The position numbers were made by a program, and so were the translations under genes. This document shows, one piece after another, positions 7,761-16,495 of a DNA stretch of 64,000 nucleotides. Position 1 is the first letter of the stretch; each line of letters opens with the position of its first letter. The stretch is from contig CAMPKA010000005.1 of assembly GCA_946887075.1 (NCBI GenBank), positions 99,528 to 163,527 of the forward strand. Reading direction: 5' to 3'. Below the pieces are notes generated by a model that searched no databases, was not told the DNA's origin, and worked only from the letters and a program-made list of their open reading frames with translations. The DNA is from an uncultured Salinimicrobium sp. GTDB taxonomy: Bacteria > Bacteroidota > Bacteroidia > Flavobacteriales > Flavobacteriaceae.

Positions 7761-10046
7761 ATGCTGAAGAAAATATCCCTGACCCCATTTCAGAAATGGG
7801 CCCTGATTGCGCTCCTCTCCGTCTTTGTCCTAAGCCTGTCTTTCTATATGAGCATTTATTGGGGGCTTTGGGGAGAAATTCCTTCGGAGAAGGAATTGGC
7901 GAATCTGAACCAAAACGAGGCCACGGAGGTCTTTTCCTCGGATGGCAGACTGATGGGGAAATACTACATCTTCGATCGGCAGCCTGTCCTATATGAAGAA
8001 TTACCGCAACACCTGATCGATGCACTGATCGCCACAGAAGACGTTCGGTTTTATGAACATTCCGGGATTGACGGAAGGAGTCTGCTACGGGTATTCTTCA
8101 AGACCATCCTGCTCGGAGACAGATCTGCCGGAGGCGGGAGTACCATTACGCTCCAGCTTGCCAAGAACCTCTACGGCCGGAAGGATTACGCCTTCATGGA
8201 TATCGTGATCAATAAACTCCGGGAATCCATAATCGCGGAACGCCTGGAGGATATCTACTCAAAAAAAGAGATCCTGGGTCTTTACTTCAACACGGTGCCT
8301 TTCAGCGATAATACCTACGGGATCGAAAGCGCTGCGCGGAAATTTTATAACACGACAGCGGCTGATCTCAGTCTTTCACAGGCGGCAACCCTGGTGGGTA
8401 CGCTCAAAGCCAACCATTACTACAACCCGAGGCTGTTTCCCAAAAGAAGCAGGCAAAGGCGAAATGTAGTGCTTGGCCAGATGAATAAATACGGGTATCT
8501 CTCCTCCGAGGATTTCCAGAGAACGAAAAAAAAGCCCATCGACCTGGACTACCGGTTTTTTGGCAATAACAGTGGGCTTGCCCCTTACTTCAGGTCTCAC
8601 TTAAAGCAGGAGTTGCAGTCCCTGCTCGATACCATAGAAAATCCTCAGGGAGAACCCTACAACCTTTACCGTGACGGGCTTCAGATACACACAACCATAG
8701 ATTATGATATGCAGGAGCTTGCCGAGGAAGCAGTAGCCGAGCATATGGCAGGACTTCAGGAGCAATACGAAAAGGCTTGGGGAAATCGGGCTCCCTGGAA
8801 GCGGGAATCCATACTTCAGGCCGCTGTGGAACAGAGCGATGCCTATAAGAGGCTCTCCGCCCGGGGTTGGGACAAAGACAAAATCATGGATTCCTTAAAC
8901 ACCAAAACAGAAATGGAGCTGTTTGACTGGGGGGAAAAACGCCTGATGGAAGCCAGCGTGGTGGACAGTATTCAGCACTACCTGAAGTTTCTCAACATCG
9001 GAATGGTCAATATCGATCCTCAGACTGGTGCGGTCCTCTCCTGGATCGGGGGGATCAACCATGAATACTTCAAATACGATCATGTGGCGCAGAGCAGACG
9101 CCAGATCGGGTCTACCTTTAAACCGGTGGTCTACACGGCCGCGGTGGAGAACGGCATTGATCCCTGTACCTACTATTCAGTTCGGGAGGTAACTTATGGA
9201 GGAGGATGGACTCCGTCCAACTCGGGCGAGCAGGAGGATCCCGCCATCAGGTATCCTATGAAAACTGCATTAAGCAGGTCAGTCAATACCATAGCTGTGA
9301 AGGTGCTGTTCGATGTGGGATTGCCAAACGTTCTGAATATGGCGTATCAGATGGGATTCCCTGAGGACATTCCGCAGTACCCGTCGATTGCCCTGGGAAC
9401 TGCCCAGGTCCGTGTGGCTGATCTGGCCGGCTCCTACGCCAGTTTTGTCAATGACGGGAAACCTGTTAGTCCCTATTATATCACAAGGATAGCTGATAAA
9501 TATGGAAATACGCTGCTCGAGTTTTCTCCGCCAGAACAGGCGCCGAGAGCTTTTTCCAAAACCACCCGGCAGGTGATGATCCAAATGATGAAGGAAACCG
9601 TCAGCAGTGGTACTGCTGCCCGATTGCGGTACAAGTACGGTCTGGACAATGACCTGGCGGGAAAAACAGGGACCACGCAGGACAACCGGGACGGCTGGTT
9701 TGTCGGGATCATGCCTGAGCTGGTCTCGGTCACCTGGGTAGGTGCTGATAATCATCGGATAGGCTTTCCTTCTACCTACATTGGTCAGGGTGCAAATTCC
9801 GCCTTGCCCGCCTTTGCCCTGTTGCTGCAGAAGATGAACGCAGATCCCCAATTTAAGCCCATTACTGATGGGAATTTTGCTCCCCCTTCTCCCCTGGTCC
9901 AACAGATGCTGGATTGTCCCCCTGAAAAAAAGCTGGATTTCTTTGAACGTCTCTTCAACAAGAAACAAGGGCGCAGAACGAACCAGGAAGAGCGAAAAGG
10001 GCTGTTTAAAAAGATCAGGGGCTGGTTTTCCAAGAAGGACAGGTAG
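7761..10046 (+). CDS. Class A penicillin-binding protein (transglycosylase/transpeptidase)
   Basis: This 761-residue protein is counted from the ATG at 7761; a GTG just before it is the alternative start. It has an N-terminal membrane anchor near residues 11-35, then a GT51 glycosyltransferase domain. IATEDVRFYEHSGIDG holds the catalytic Glu at about 93, with GGSTITLQLAKNLY and RKFYNTTAADLSLSQAATLVG further on. The transpeptidase domain has GSTFKP with the acylated Ser at about 451, SRSVNT as the SxN motif and AGKTGTT with Lys at about 635. It polymerises and cross-links peptidoglycan on the outer face of the inner membrane. The tail is basic and Lys/Arg-rich. It is monocistronic, convergent with the helicase gene by three bases. 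Confidence 0.95.
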   Translation: MLKKISLTPFQKWALIALLSVFVLSLSFYMSIYWGLWGEIPSEKELANLNQNEATEVFSSDGRLMGKYYIFDRQPVLYEELPQHLIDALIATEDVRFYEHSGIDGRSLLRVFFKTILLGDRSAGGGSTITLQLAKNLYGRKDYAFMDIVINKLRESIIAERLEDIYSKKEILGLYFNTVPFSDNTYGIESAARKFYNTTAADLSLSQAATLVGTLKANHYYNPRLFPKRSRQRRNVVLGQMNKYGYLSSEDFQRTKKKPIDLDYRFFGNNSGLAPYFRSHLKQELQSLLDTIENPQGEPYNLYRDGLQIHTTIDYDMQELAEEAVAEHMAGLQEQYEKAWGNRAPWKRESILQAAVEQSDAYKRLSARGWDKDKIMDSLNTKTEMELFDWGEKRLMEASVVDSIQHYLKFLNIGMVNIDPQTGAVLSWIGGINHEYFKYDHVAQSRRQIGSTFKPVVYTAAVENGIDPCTYYSVREVTYGGGWTPSNSGEQEDPAIRYPMKTALSRSVNTIAVKVLFDVGLPNVLNMAYQMGFPEDIPQYPSIALGTAQVRVADLAGSYASFVNDGKPVSPYYITRIADKYGNTLLEFSPPEQAPRAFSKTTRQVMIQMMKETVSSGTAARLRYKYGLDNDLAGKTGTTQDNRDGWFVGIMPELVSVTWVGADNHRIGFPSTYIGQGANSALPAFALLLQKMNADPQFKPITDGNFAPPSPLVQQMLDCPPEKKLDFFERLFNKKQGRRTNQEERKGLFKKIRGWFSKKDR

Positions 10047-10049
10047 GCA

Positions 10050-11564
10050 TCAGAAGCGTTGATTGATCCGTAACCGGAGTTTCCTCATATAATCCTCCTT
10101 TAACCAGTCCCGGTAGTTTTTCGTGCTGTTGCTGATACAGTAGGAGTATCGCCGGATCCTGTAGGCGATATCCTCCTGTAGGTCCTTGGCCAAAAGACGC
10201 GCATCGAAAACATCCGCAGCGTTCTCCACGCACATCTGGGTGTGTTGTTCCAGGGAGCGCTCCAGGAGATCCTTCGATTTAAGTCCTTTTGAGATGATAT
10301 CGTCGTACTCCGTCTCAACGTCGAAGCTGACATCAGGTGTTTTGGAGAATTTTCTTCTGATTTCGGGCGGCATCTCATATTTAAAATTCTGCTCGATTTC
10401 CTCGTCACTGACCAGGCTTTCCAGGAAGAAATCAGGAGACCTGAAGATCTGCTTCCAATCAACAGGTGCGCTCCAGAGACCAAATCTTGCTGCATTGTTC
10501 CCGAGATCTATCACCGTAAATTCGTTCTTCCCCGGGAGGACCCTGGAACCCCTCCCGATCATCTGGTAATACAACGTGAGGGATTTGGTCGCCCGATTAA
10601 GGATGATGCATTCCACAGTGGGTTCGTCAAATCCCGTTGTGAGAATACTCACTGAGGTCAGGACTGCATCGGGCTTATTTCGGAACCATTTGAGGATATC
10701 CTTGCGTTCCTGCTTGCTGGTCGTGTTGTCCAGGTGCCGTATCTCTATTCCGGCATTTCTGAAGGTTTCATAAACCTCTTTCGAGGTATTGATCCCGTTG
10801 TTGAAAATCAGCGTTTTCTGCCCCTGGCATTTTTCCATATAAGCATCCAGCAGTTTCTCCTGCATGGAGAAATTCGAATACAGCTCTTCCGAAGACTTCA
10901 CCGTATAATCCCCATTAATCCCAACTTTTAGGGATGAAAGCCCCACATCATAACTATAGGTATTAGCCTTGGCTAAAAAGCCTTTGTTTATCAGGGTGCT
11001 GATGGAATCTCCCACGATGAGTTCCCGGTAATGGTCTTTCATCGGAAGTTTGATATTGGAACTCAAGGGAGTAGCTGTAACGCCCAGGATAAAGCATCGG
11101 TTAAAGAATTTGAAGAGCTTCCGAAAGGAATTGTAATGGGCCTCATCGATGATGACCATTCCAAGATTATCGAGTTCTACCTTTTCATCGTTTAGACGGT
11201 TGTTCAGGGTTTCCACCATGGCCACAAAACACATGTATTCATGTTGATCCGGGAGTTCCTTGATTTTACTGTTGATGATTTTGTTCCTTACCCCAAACCC
11301 AGTGAGCATCCGGGAAGTTTGTTTACAGAGTTCAATGCGGTGGGTCAGGATAAGCACCTTTTTTCCAGTACGCTGGATGTATTCGCGGACAATCTGGGAA
11401 AATATCACCGTTTTACCCCCACCTGTAGGAAGCTGGTACAGTAAATTATACCGCTCCGGGTGTTCCTCAAGCACCCGAAAGATCTTCTGTATATCCTCCT
11501 GCTGGTAATCATATAATTCCTTATCGACCGTTTTTTCCTCAATTCCGAATGTTCCCTGCGCCAT
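10050..11564 (-). CDS. SF2 DNA/RNA helicase, RadD-like
   Basis: The chosen start at 11564 (MAQGTFGIEEK) gives 504 residues. The frame stays open to 11927, but that extension overlaps the divergent Crp/Fnr gene and looks non-coding. The protein has a full set of superfamily 2 motifs: DYQQEDIQKI (Q-like), LPTGGGKTVIF (Walker A), LTHRIELCKQ (Ia), IIDEAHYNS (DEAH), GVTATP (III), TTGFDEP (V) and QMIGRGSR (VI). A C-terminal helical region follows, without a nuclease or zinc module that I can recognise. The layout resembles RadD/YejH, implicated in recombination and repair in E. coli. Involvement in repair here is inference. Confidence 0.82.
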   Translation of the reverse strand: MAQGTFGIEEKTVDKELYDYQQEDIQKIFRVLEEHPERYNLLYQLPTGGGKTVIFSQIVREYIQRTGKKVLILTHRIELCKQTSRMLTGFGVRNKIINSKIKELPDQHEYMCFVAMVETLNNRLNDEKVELDNLGMVIIDEAHYNSFRKLFKFFNRCFILGVTATPLSSNIKLPMKDHYRELIVGDSISTLINKGFLAKANTYSYDVGLSSLKVGINGDYTVKSSEELYSNFSMQEKLLDAYMEKCQGQKTLIFNNGINTSKEVYETFRNAGIEIRHLDNTTSKQERKDILKWFRNKPDAVLTSVSILTTGFDEPTVECIILNRATKSLTLYYQMIGRGSRVLPGKNEFTVIDLGNNAARFGLWSAPVDWKQIFRSPDFFLESLVSDEEIEQNFKYEMPPEIRRKFSKTPDVSFDVETEYDDIISKGLKSKDLLERSLEQHTQMCVENAADVFDARLLAKDLQEDIAYRIRRYSYCISNSTKNYRDWLKEDYMRKLRLRINQRF

Positions 11565-11753
11565 TTTCTTTGTTTCAGATGCAATTTTGCAAAAATAGCT
11601 GATTCTAAGGGTATACTCAAATTTTTTGGTAGGGAAATACTTTCGAGTAAAATCCCGTCCGTCGGACGAGGTACCAAAGGAAAGTTTTATCTTAGTGTGG
11701 AACCCACTTGCCTGCTTGAGAGCCCCCATGTCAGTTGTCCAAACCTGTACCTT

Positions 11754-12488
11754 ATGTTTCAAAGCGAATTCGATCGCACGAAGTATTTGGGGGCGTTGTC
11801 CGAAAATCATCTCCTGAAGGATCTGGATCCGCAAAAACTCAACACTTTTCTGGGCGACCTCAAACTCGAGGTTTGGCCACGAAATACCTGTAGCCTGAAC
11901 CGTCCCCTGATCGGTCGACATTTTCACTTTATCCTCTCTGGCCGTATGAAGCTGTACAAATACGACCCGAGGACCGGTCGGGAATTCACGCTATTTCTTC
12001 TGGGAAAAAATGATGCTTTCGATATTCTCAATCTTTTTGATGGGATTGAGCATCAGGTATTTTATGAAGCCCTGGAAAGAGTTTATCTGCTATCCACACC
12101 AATGCCCCGGATGCGTTTTTGGATTCAGGAGTTTCCGGAGCTCAATCGGAACCTGATCCCGTATCTCAGTCTACAGATCAGAACCCTCGAGGAATATGCC
12201 TCCAATATCACACTAATAGGTATTCAGGCTCGGCTTGCCCGTCTGATCCTGAGTCATCACAATCCTGAGACTGGGGAAGTGGAGATGATCAGGGACCTGA
12301 CCCACGATGAGATCGCCAAACTGATCGGTTCCACCAGGGCTGTGATCAACAGGCATCTCCAGGTTTTTAAAAATTCCGGCATTCTCAAATTTCATCGGCA
12401 TAAAATAGAGATTATAGACAGGGCATTACTGCGTGAAAAGGCAGGTCTTTCGAAAAAGGATGAAAATTTAACTAGAGGTGATACTTAA
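11754..12488 (+). CDS. Crp/Fnr family transcriptional regulator
   Basis: The ATG at 11754 gives a 244-residue protein of normal family length; the GTG at 11697 is less likely. Residues 1-130 form a cyclic-nucleotide-binding-type beta-roll (FILSGRMKLYKYDPRTGREFTLFLLGKNDAFDI). A long dimer helix follows, then a winged helix with LTHDEIAKLIGSTRAVINRHLQVFKNSGIL. No four-Cys iron-sulfur motif is visible at the N-terminus, so it is not a classical Fnr oxygen sensor. The effector and targets are unknown. It is divergent from the RadD-like helicase, with about 190 bases between starts. Confidence 0.88.
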   Translation: MFQSEFDRTKYLGALSENHLLKDLDPQKLNTFLGDLKLEVWPRNTCSLNRPLIGRHFHFILSGRMKLYKYDPRTGREFTLFLLGKNDAFDILNLFDGIEHQVFYEALERVYLLSTPMPRMRFWIQEFPELNRNLIPYLSLQIRTLEEYASNITLIGIQARLARLILSHHNPETGEVEMIRDLTHDEIAKLIGSTRAVINRHLQVFKNSGILKFHRHKIEIIDRALLREKAGLSKKDENLTRGDT

Positions 12489-12551
12489 GTAGCTATTTAT
12501 CCGTAGGGGGTGATTTACCTTGGTCCTTATTAATCTTAATACCGATGCATT

Positions 12552-13097
12552 ATGAAAAAAGTATTTTTATTCGTGCTGATGCTGGGCACTGTTCTGCAGG
12601 GCTATTCACAGATCGTGCTGAGAGAGGCTAAAGTGGTTTATGTCCCCGAAAAGATGAAGGTAGATCCCATAAAGAATTCCCTTACTCTTGAAGTTAATGA
12701 AAAGTTTGCAGGCGAATTTCAGGAGGATGCCCTGGAATTTCTGCGAAAGAATTTCGATCCGGTCAAGCTTGCTGCGGATAACCGGGATAAAAAATTTGAC
12801 AGGTATGAAGTCACTTTTAAGAGTGACAAGGGGCTTCTGATGGCCAGTTTTGACCGTGATGGAAATCTGATTTCGAGCTTTCAAAAATTCAAAGGTGTCG
12901 GTCTTCCCCCAGAGGTAAGATCGGATCTATATGCAAGGTACGGGAAAACTGAACTTCTTAAGACCAAGTATATAGCCACTTCGAAGTCATGGAACCTGGA
13001 CGGGGAATTCTATCGTCTCAAGATCCGAAGTGCCAATGGAGTCGACAGGTTGAAGATGTACAAGAAAGCCGGCCAGTCCCGCTTTGCCTCCATGTAG
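12552..13097 (+). CDS. Secreted protein of unknown function, PepSY-like
   Basis: This 181-residue protein begins MKKVFLFVLMLGTVLQGYSQ, a clear signal peptide. The mature part has the mixed alpha/beta look of PepSY-like secreted proteins of Bacteroidota: an amphipathic VNEKFAGEFQEDALEFLRKNFD segment, a FKSDKGLLMASFDRDGNLISS hairpin and LPPEVRSDLYARYG. There are no cysteines or catalytic motifs. It lies 63 bases after the Crp/Fnr gene in the same direction and may be cotranscribed or controlled by it. The family call is tentative. Confidence 0.6.
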   Translation: MKKVFLFVLMLGTVLQGYSQIVLREAKVVYVPEKMKVDPIKNSLTLEVNEKFAGEFQEDALEFLRKNFDPVKLAADNRDKKFDRYEVTFKSDKGLLMASFDRDGNLISSFQKFKGVGLPPEVRSDLYARYGKTELLKTKYIATSKSWNLDGEFYRLKIRSANGVDRLKMYKKAGQSRFASM

Positions 13098-13246
13098 GGG
13101 TCTCCAGAGCCGCTATCCATACCAGCTGTTTAATAATTCTCCGCCTAAATTCTGGAAATTTTAACTATCAAAGAAGCGTTAAAGGGTAAATATCTTACCC
13201 CCAGGTAATTGTACTTTTAAAATAGTAATCAAAAAAACTTATTACC

Positions 13247-13345
13247 ATGGCAGAACAAGGAAAAAATCAGAACCAAAAGAAAGAATCAGCTGGAAAAAAA
13301 GATCAAAGACAACAGGACAGGAAATCTTCCGGTACCAAGAAGTAA
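13247..13345 (+). CDS. Very small Lys/Gln-rich ORF, 32 codons
   Basis: The ATG at 13247 begins MAEQGKNQNQKKESAGKKDQ and ends RKSSGTKK before TAA. All 32 residues are polar or charged, with no hydrophobic stretch, so the product would be disordered and basic. An A-rich leader (AAAAAAACTTATTACC) precedes the ATG, as expected for flavobacterial translation starts, and a hairpin lies just downstream. These flanks suggest a real transcript. No homologue is claimed and it could be non-coding. Confidence 0.4.
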   Translation: MAEQGKNQNQKKESAGKKDQRQQDRKSSGTKK

Positions 13346-13378
13346 TTGATCAATCCGTACATACTAGCATGTTTTCAG

Positions 13379-13400
13379 GCCACCTCCCAAGGGTGGCTTT
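13379..13400 (+). terminator. Intrinsic terminator after the small basic ORF
   Basis: GCCACC at 13379-13384 pairs with GGTGGC at 13392-13397, then TTTCT. It lies 34 bases after the stop of the 32-codon ORF, supporting a short independent transcript. Confidence 0.55.
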
Positions 13401-13534
13401 CTACTGATAAAAGGGTATGGGACTCGTGGGACTCTGGAAGGACCTGCGGTTAGCGGGAATTTAACCAAACATTAGTAAAGGCTTGTTGGTGAGGCCTCAC
13501 CAGGATCGTAATTTTGGCTTTAAAACGATCTGAA

Positions 13535-14212
13535 ATGAAAATACTGATGGTACTTACCTCCCACGGGAAACTGGGGGAAACGGATAAAAGGACTGGTTTC
13601 TGGCTTGAGGAATTTGCAGCACCCTATTACGCCTTTACAGATGCGGGGGCTGTTGTGACCCTTGCCTCCCCTAAAGGAGGGCAACCTCCGGTGGATCCTA
13701 TGAGTACTGCAGAGGAAGCTGCTACCGAAGCCACAAGGCGATACGAAATGGATTCTGACCTGCAGCAAAAACTGCATAACACCAAAAAACTTCAGTTTGT
13801 CACCGCCGATGATTACGATGCTGTATTTTTCCCTGGAGGTCATGGACCTCTATGGGACCTGGCAAATGATCTTGATGCCATTGGTCTGATCGAAACTTTC
13901 TGGGAGCAGGGAAAACCAATTGCACTCGTTTGCCACGGTCTTGCTGCGCTGGCCAATGTAGAAGTGGATGAAAAGCCATTGGTCAGAGGTAGAAATGTGA
14001 CCGGTTTTGCCAATACGGAAGAGGAGGCTGTGGGAATGACCGAGCTGGTTCCTTTTCTTATCCAGGACAAGATGAACCAGTTGGGTGCCAACTATAGTAA
14101 GGGTGATGACTGGTCCCCATATGTCAAGGTAGACGGAAATCTTATTACGGGACAAAATCCTGCTTCCTCTGGTCCCGCAGCTCAGGAACTCCTCAAAAAA
14201 TTACCGGGTTAA
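13535..14212 (+). CDS. DJ-1/PfpI family protein (Hsp31-like)
   Basis: The ATG at 13535 gives 225 residues. An upstream in-frame TTG adds only seven residues and is less likely. The core reads KILMVLTSHGKLGETDKRTG, TLASPKGGQPPVDP, AVFFPGGHGPLWDL and ALVCHGLAAL, with the nucleophilic elbow Cys at about 133. This is the Hsp31/class I glutamine-amidotransferase-like layout with a TG-W-EE lid. Such proteins act as glyoxalase-III-like enzymes or protein holdases. The gene ends TAA directly before the ATG of the next hydrolase (TAAATG), so they are translationally coupled. Confidence 0.88.
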   Translation: MKILMVLTSHGKLGETDKRTGFWLEEFAAPYYAFTDAGAVVTLASPKGGQPPVDPMSTAEEAATEATRRYEMDSDLQQKLHNTKKLQFVTADDYDAVFFPGGHGPLWDLANDLDAIGLIETFWEQGKPIALVCHGLAALANVEVDEKPLVRGRNVTGFANTEEEAVGMTELVPFLIQDKMNQLGANYSKGDDWSPYVKVDGNLITGQNPASSGPAAQELLKKLPG

Positions 14213-15097
14213 ATGCCTGCTTCGCGATCTGTCGAGGAGGTCATCGCAGCTCATGAAGCCTCGGGAAAATACTTTTCAGTCAATGGGATCAAAACCTTCG
14301 TTCTTCGGGCAGGCCGGGGAGAGGCGGTTTTCTGTATTCATGGAGTCCCGACTTCTTCCTTTCTTTACCGGAAGGTTATCACTTCCTTGTCCAGAAGAGG
14401 TTACCGGGGAATCTGTGTAGACCTCCCTGGTTTCGGGTTGAGTGAAAGACCCTCAGATTTCGATTACACCTTCCGCGGCTATGCCACATTTCTTCATGAG
14501 GCCACAAGGGCACTGAGGCTTCGTAAATTTCATCTGGTAGTTCATGACATTGGCGGTCCGATCGGCTTTGCTCTTGCAGCCATGCATCCTGATCGGATTC
14601 TGTCCCTGACTATCCTCAATACCTGGATTGACGTCGTCAATTTCAAAAAGCCAGCAGTGATGAAGCCCTTTGACCAAAAAATTTTAGGACAGGCGGAGCT
14701 CAAACTCATCACGCATCTTACCTGGCCGGTGATGTTCCGGACCATGGGGGTGTCGACTTCCAAAATACCTCTTGAGGAGATCAATGCTTATGTTGATCTT
14801 CTTAAACGGGAGGATAATGGAAAGGCCTTTCTCCGGGTAATGAGAAGTTACGACCGCTCCCCCGAATTCCGGGAGCTTTGCTACCGCGCCGTTCAAAAGG
14901 TTCCATACCCGGTTCAGGCCATTTGGGGAGAGAAGGATCCTGCGCTGACCTGGCAAACCTATGGTAAAGAAATCCGGCAAGCAGCAGGTCTTAAAGAGGT
15001 CAGCCTTCTGCCGGCCAAACATTTTCTCCAGGAGGAAGTATGGCTTGCCCTGAGCGATAAGATTGTAGAACTCGCCCAGGGAGCTCATCAGGTTTAA
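14213..15097 (+). CDS. Alpha/beta hydrolase with Asp nucleophile (dehalogenase/epoxide hydrolase-like)
   Basis: This 294-residue cytoplasmic protein starts at the ATG abutting the DJ-1 gene's stop. It has FCIHGVPTSSFLYRKVI (oxyanion HG), nucleophile elbow VHDIGGPIG with Asp at about 112 where most hydrolases carry Ser, the acid in WGEKDPALTW at about 242 and His at about 270 (AKHFLQEE). An Asp nucleophile is the hallmark of haloalkane dehalogenases and epoxide hydrolases. The Trp that normally follows that Asp and binds halide is Ile here, so dehalogenation is doubtful. Coupling to the DJ-1 protein suggests shared handling of a reactive electrophile. Substrate unknown. Confidence 0.8.
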   Translation: MPASRSVEEVIAAHEASGKYFSVNGIKTFVLRAGRGEAVFCIHGVPTSSFLYRKVITSLSRRGYRGICVDLPGFGLSERPSDFDYTFRGYATFLHEATRALRLRKFHLVVHDIGGPIGFALAAMHPDRILSLTILNTWIDVVNFKKPAVMKPFDQKILGQAELKLITHLTWPVMFRTMGVSTSKIPLEEINAYVDLLKREDNGKAFLRVMRSYDRSPEFRELCYRAVQKVPYPVQAIWGEKDPALTWQTYGKEIRQAAGLKEVSLLPAKHFLQEEVWLALSDKIVELAQGAHQV

Positions 15098-15100
15098 CTT

Positions 15101-15820
15101 TTATTTTTTTGGAGGAGTAGTGGGCCGGATCTCGATTTTACTCGGTAGAGCCCGCTGATTCATTCTCAGAAGATCGATTACCAGTTCTCCGATATCCTCT
15201 TTCTGTATTTTCCAGGCGTCCTTCTGTGAAGGTTCGTGGTCGTTAAAATAAGTTGCCACGGAACCAGGCATTATGGTAGTGACCTTGATTCCATAATCCC
15301 TCAGATCCAGCATAGCTGCCTGGGTGAATCCAGTAACTCCGAATTTGCTCGCGTTATAGGCACTCCCACCTGCGAAGAAATTTGTTCCCGCCAGGCTGGA
15401 AATGGTGATGAGATAACCCTTTGAGCGCTTGAGAGCTGGAATAGCTGCCTTCACCGTATAGAAAACCCCCGAAAGATTGGTGTCGATGGTCTGCTGCCAT
15501 TGCTCGATGGTCAGATCCTCGACGGAACCGAAATGTCCTATCCCAGCGTTGGCTATCACGATGTCGAGTTGGCCCCACTTTTCAAGAATGTCATTGGTTG
15601 CCTTTTCGATTTGATTAAAATCACGGACATCCACTTCCATGCCGATGACTTCTCCTGCATAATTTGAAGAGATTTCTGCAGCAGCCTTTTCCGCTTCTTC
15701 TCCATGGCGACTGCTGATGGCCACCTTCACTCCTGCCCTGGCCAGTTCAACTGCCACTCCGTATCCTATTCCCTTGCTGCCTCCCGTGATGAAGGCAACC
15801 TTATTTCCTAGTTGTTCCAT
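15101..15820 (-). CDS. Short-chain dehydrogenase/reductase
   Basis: The ATG at 15820 gives 239 residues; an upstream ATG at 15847 adds nine basic residues and is less likely. This is a classical SDR: FITGGSKGIGYG (cofactor glycine loop), VIANAGIGHFG (NAG), and an active site with ISS...GGSAYNASKFG providing Ser, Tyr and Lys. EMDVRD with SSRHGEEAEK after the second strand (SSR) suggests NADP preference. The substrate is unknown. It is convergent with the alpha/beta hydrolase with only three bases between them. Confidence 0.88.
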   Translation of the reverse strand: MEQLGNKVAFITGGSKGIGYGVAVELARAGVKVAISSRHGEEAEKAAAEISSNYAGEVIGMEVDVRDFNQIEKATNDILEKWGQLDIVIANAGIGHFGSVEDLTIEQWQQTIDTNLSGVFYTVKAAIPALKRSKGYLITISSLAGTNFFAGGSAYNASKFGVTGFTQAAMLDLRDYGIKVTTIMPGSVATYFNDHEPSQKDAWKIQKEDIGELVIDLLRMNQRALPSKIEIRPTTPPKK

Positions 15821-16079
15821 TCTGGTTTTTTTCAGGTTTCTTTCCAAACGAAGTTAAGCATCGGCAGGCGGAAAAAAAGGTAACTCCTGTTTAAGACTTT
15901 GTTAATTCCCGGTCCTGCCGGATTCCGGTATTTTCGATACCATTTCCGGGAAAAAATCTGGTCTGCAGGTGCACAAAAAACTGAAAGATTAAATTACCTT
16001 TGCACATTTCCTGACCGAAACGGCCCTTGAGGCAGAATCCTGCAGGAGATATGTGATGTAAATTTTAAAAGTAACAGCA

Positions 16080-16454
16080 TTGGAAAATCCTAAAGCCCAG
16101 AAACTACTTAACAAAATTCAGCGCGATCTGATGCGCAACGGAATTATAACCAATACCATTGTTGAAGACCTGAAGGAACTTCGTCCTTATGCTGTTGAGG
16201 AAAAGAATCCGGTTTTGGCCAAGGCGATCCGTCTGACTTACGAGCACATCGAGACCTATGGCACATTTGATATTCCGATTCCCGAAGATGAGCCTCTGGA
16301 AGAGGCAGAAGGTGGACAAAATCAGGACAATGCTGATCCAGTAGAAAGTCTTGACTATCTGCTGTCCCTGATGGCGGAAGCCAGGAACAGACTCAACAGG
16401 GAGGAGATCCGGGAATACAATGAGAGCCTGATCGCTTACGCAGAAGAAAATTGA
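16080..16454 (+). CDS. Conserved hypothetical acidic protein, TTG start
   Basis: This 124-residue acidic soluble protein begins MENPKAQKLLNKIQRDLMRNG. The first codon is TTG at 16080, preceded by TTTTAAAAG; the next in-frame ATG (codon 18) would remove a helix that looks intact. The N-terminal half is helical, followed by a Glu/Asp-rich linker (PEDEPLEEAEGGQNQDN) and a C-terminal helical hairpin. No enzyme motif is visible. It lies 42 bases before the VTT membrane protein and may share its transcript. Confidence 0.6.
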   Translation: MENPKAQKLLNKIQRDLMRNGIITNTIVEDLKELRPYAVEEKNPVLAKAIRLTYEHIETYGTFDIPIPEDEPLEEAEGGQNQDNADPVESLDYLLSLMAEARNRLNREEIREYNESLIAYAEEN

Positions 16455-16495
16455 TCCATCCCTGGCGCGATGTTTGAAGGTGAGGCTGATTAACT

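Noticed and set aside
9279..9968. 229-codon minus-strand open frame opposite the penicillin-binding protein
   Set aside because: The plus strand carries the intact transpeptidase motifs here; the minus frame has no domain.
11565..11927. N-terminal extension of the RadD-like helicase
   Set aside because: It overlaps the divergent Crp/Fnr gene and lacks helicase features; the ATG at 11564 gives a normal start.
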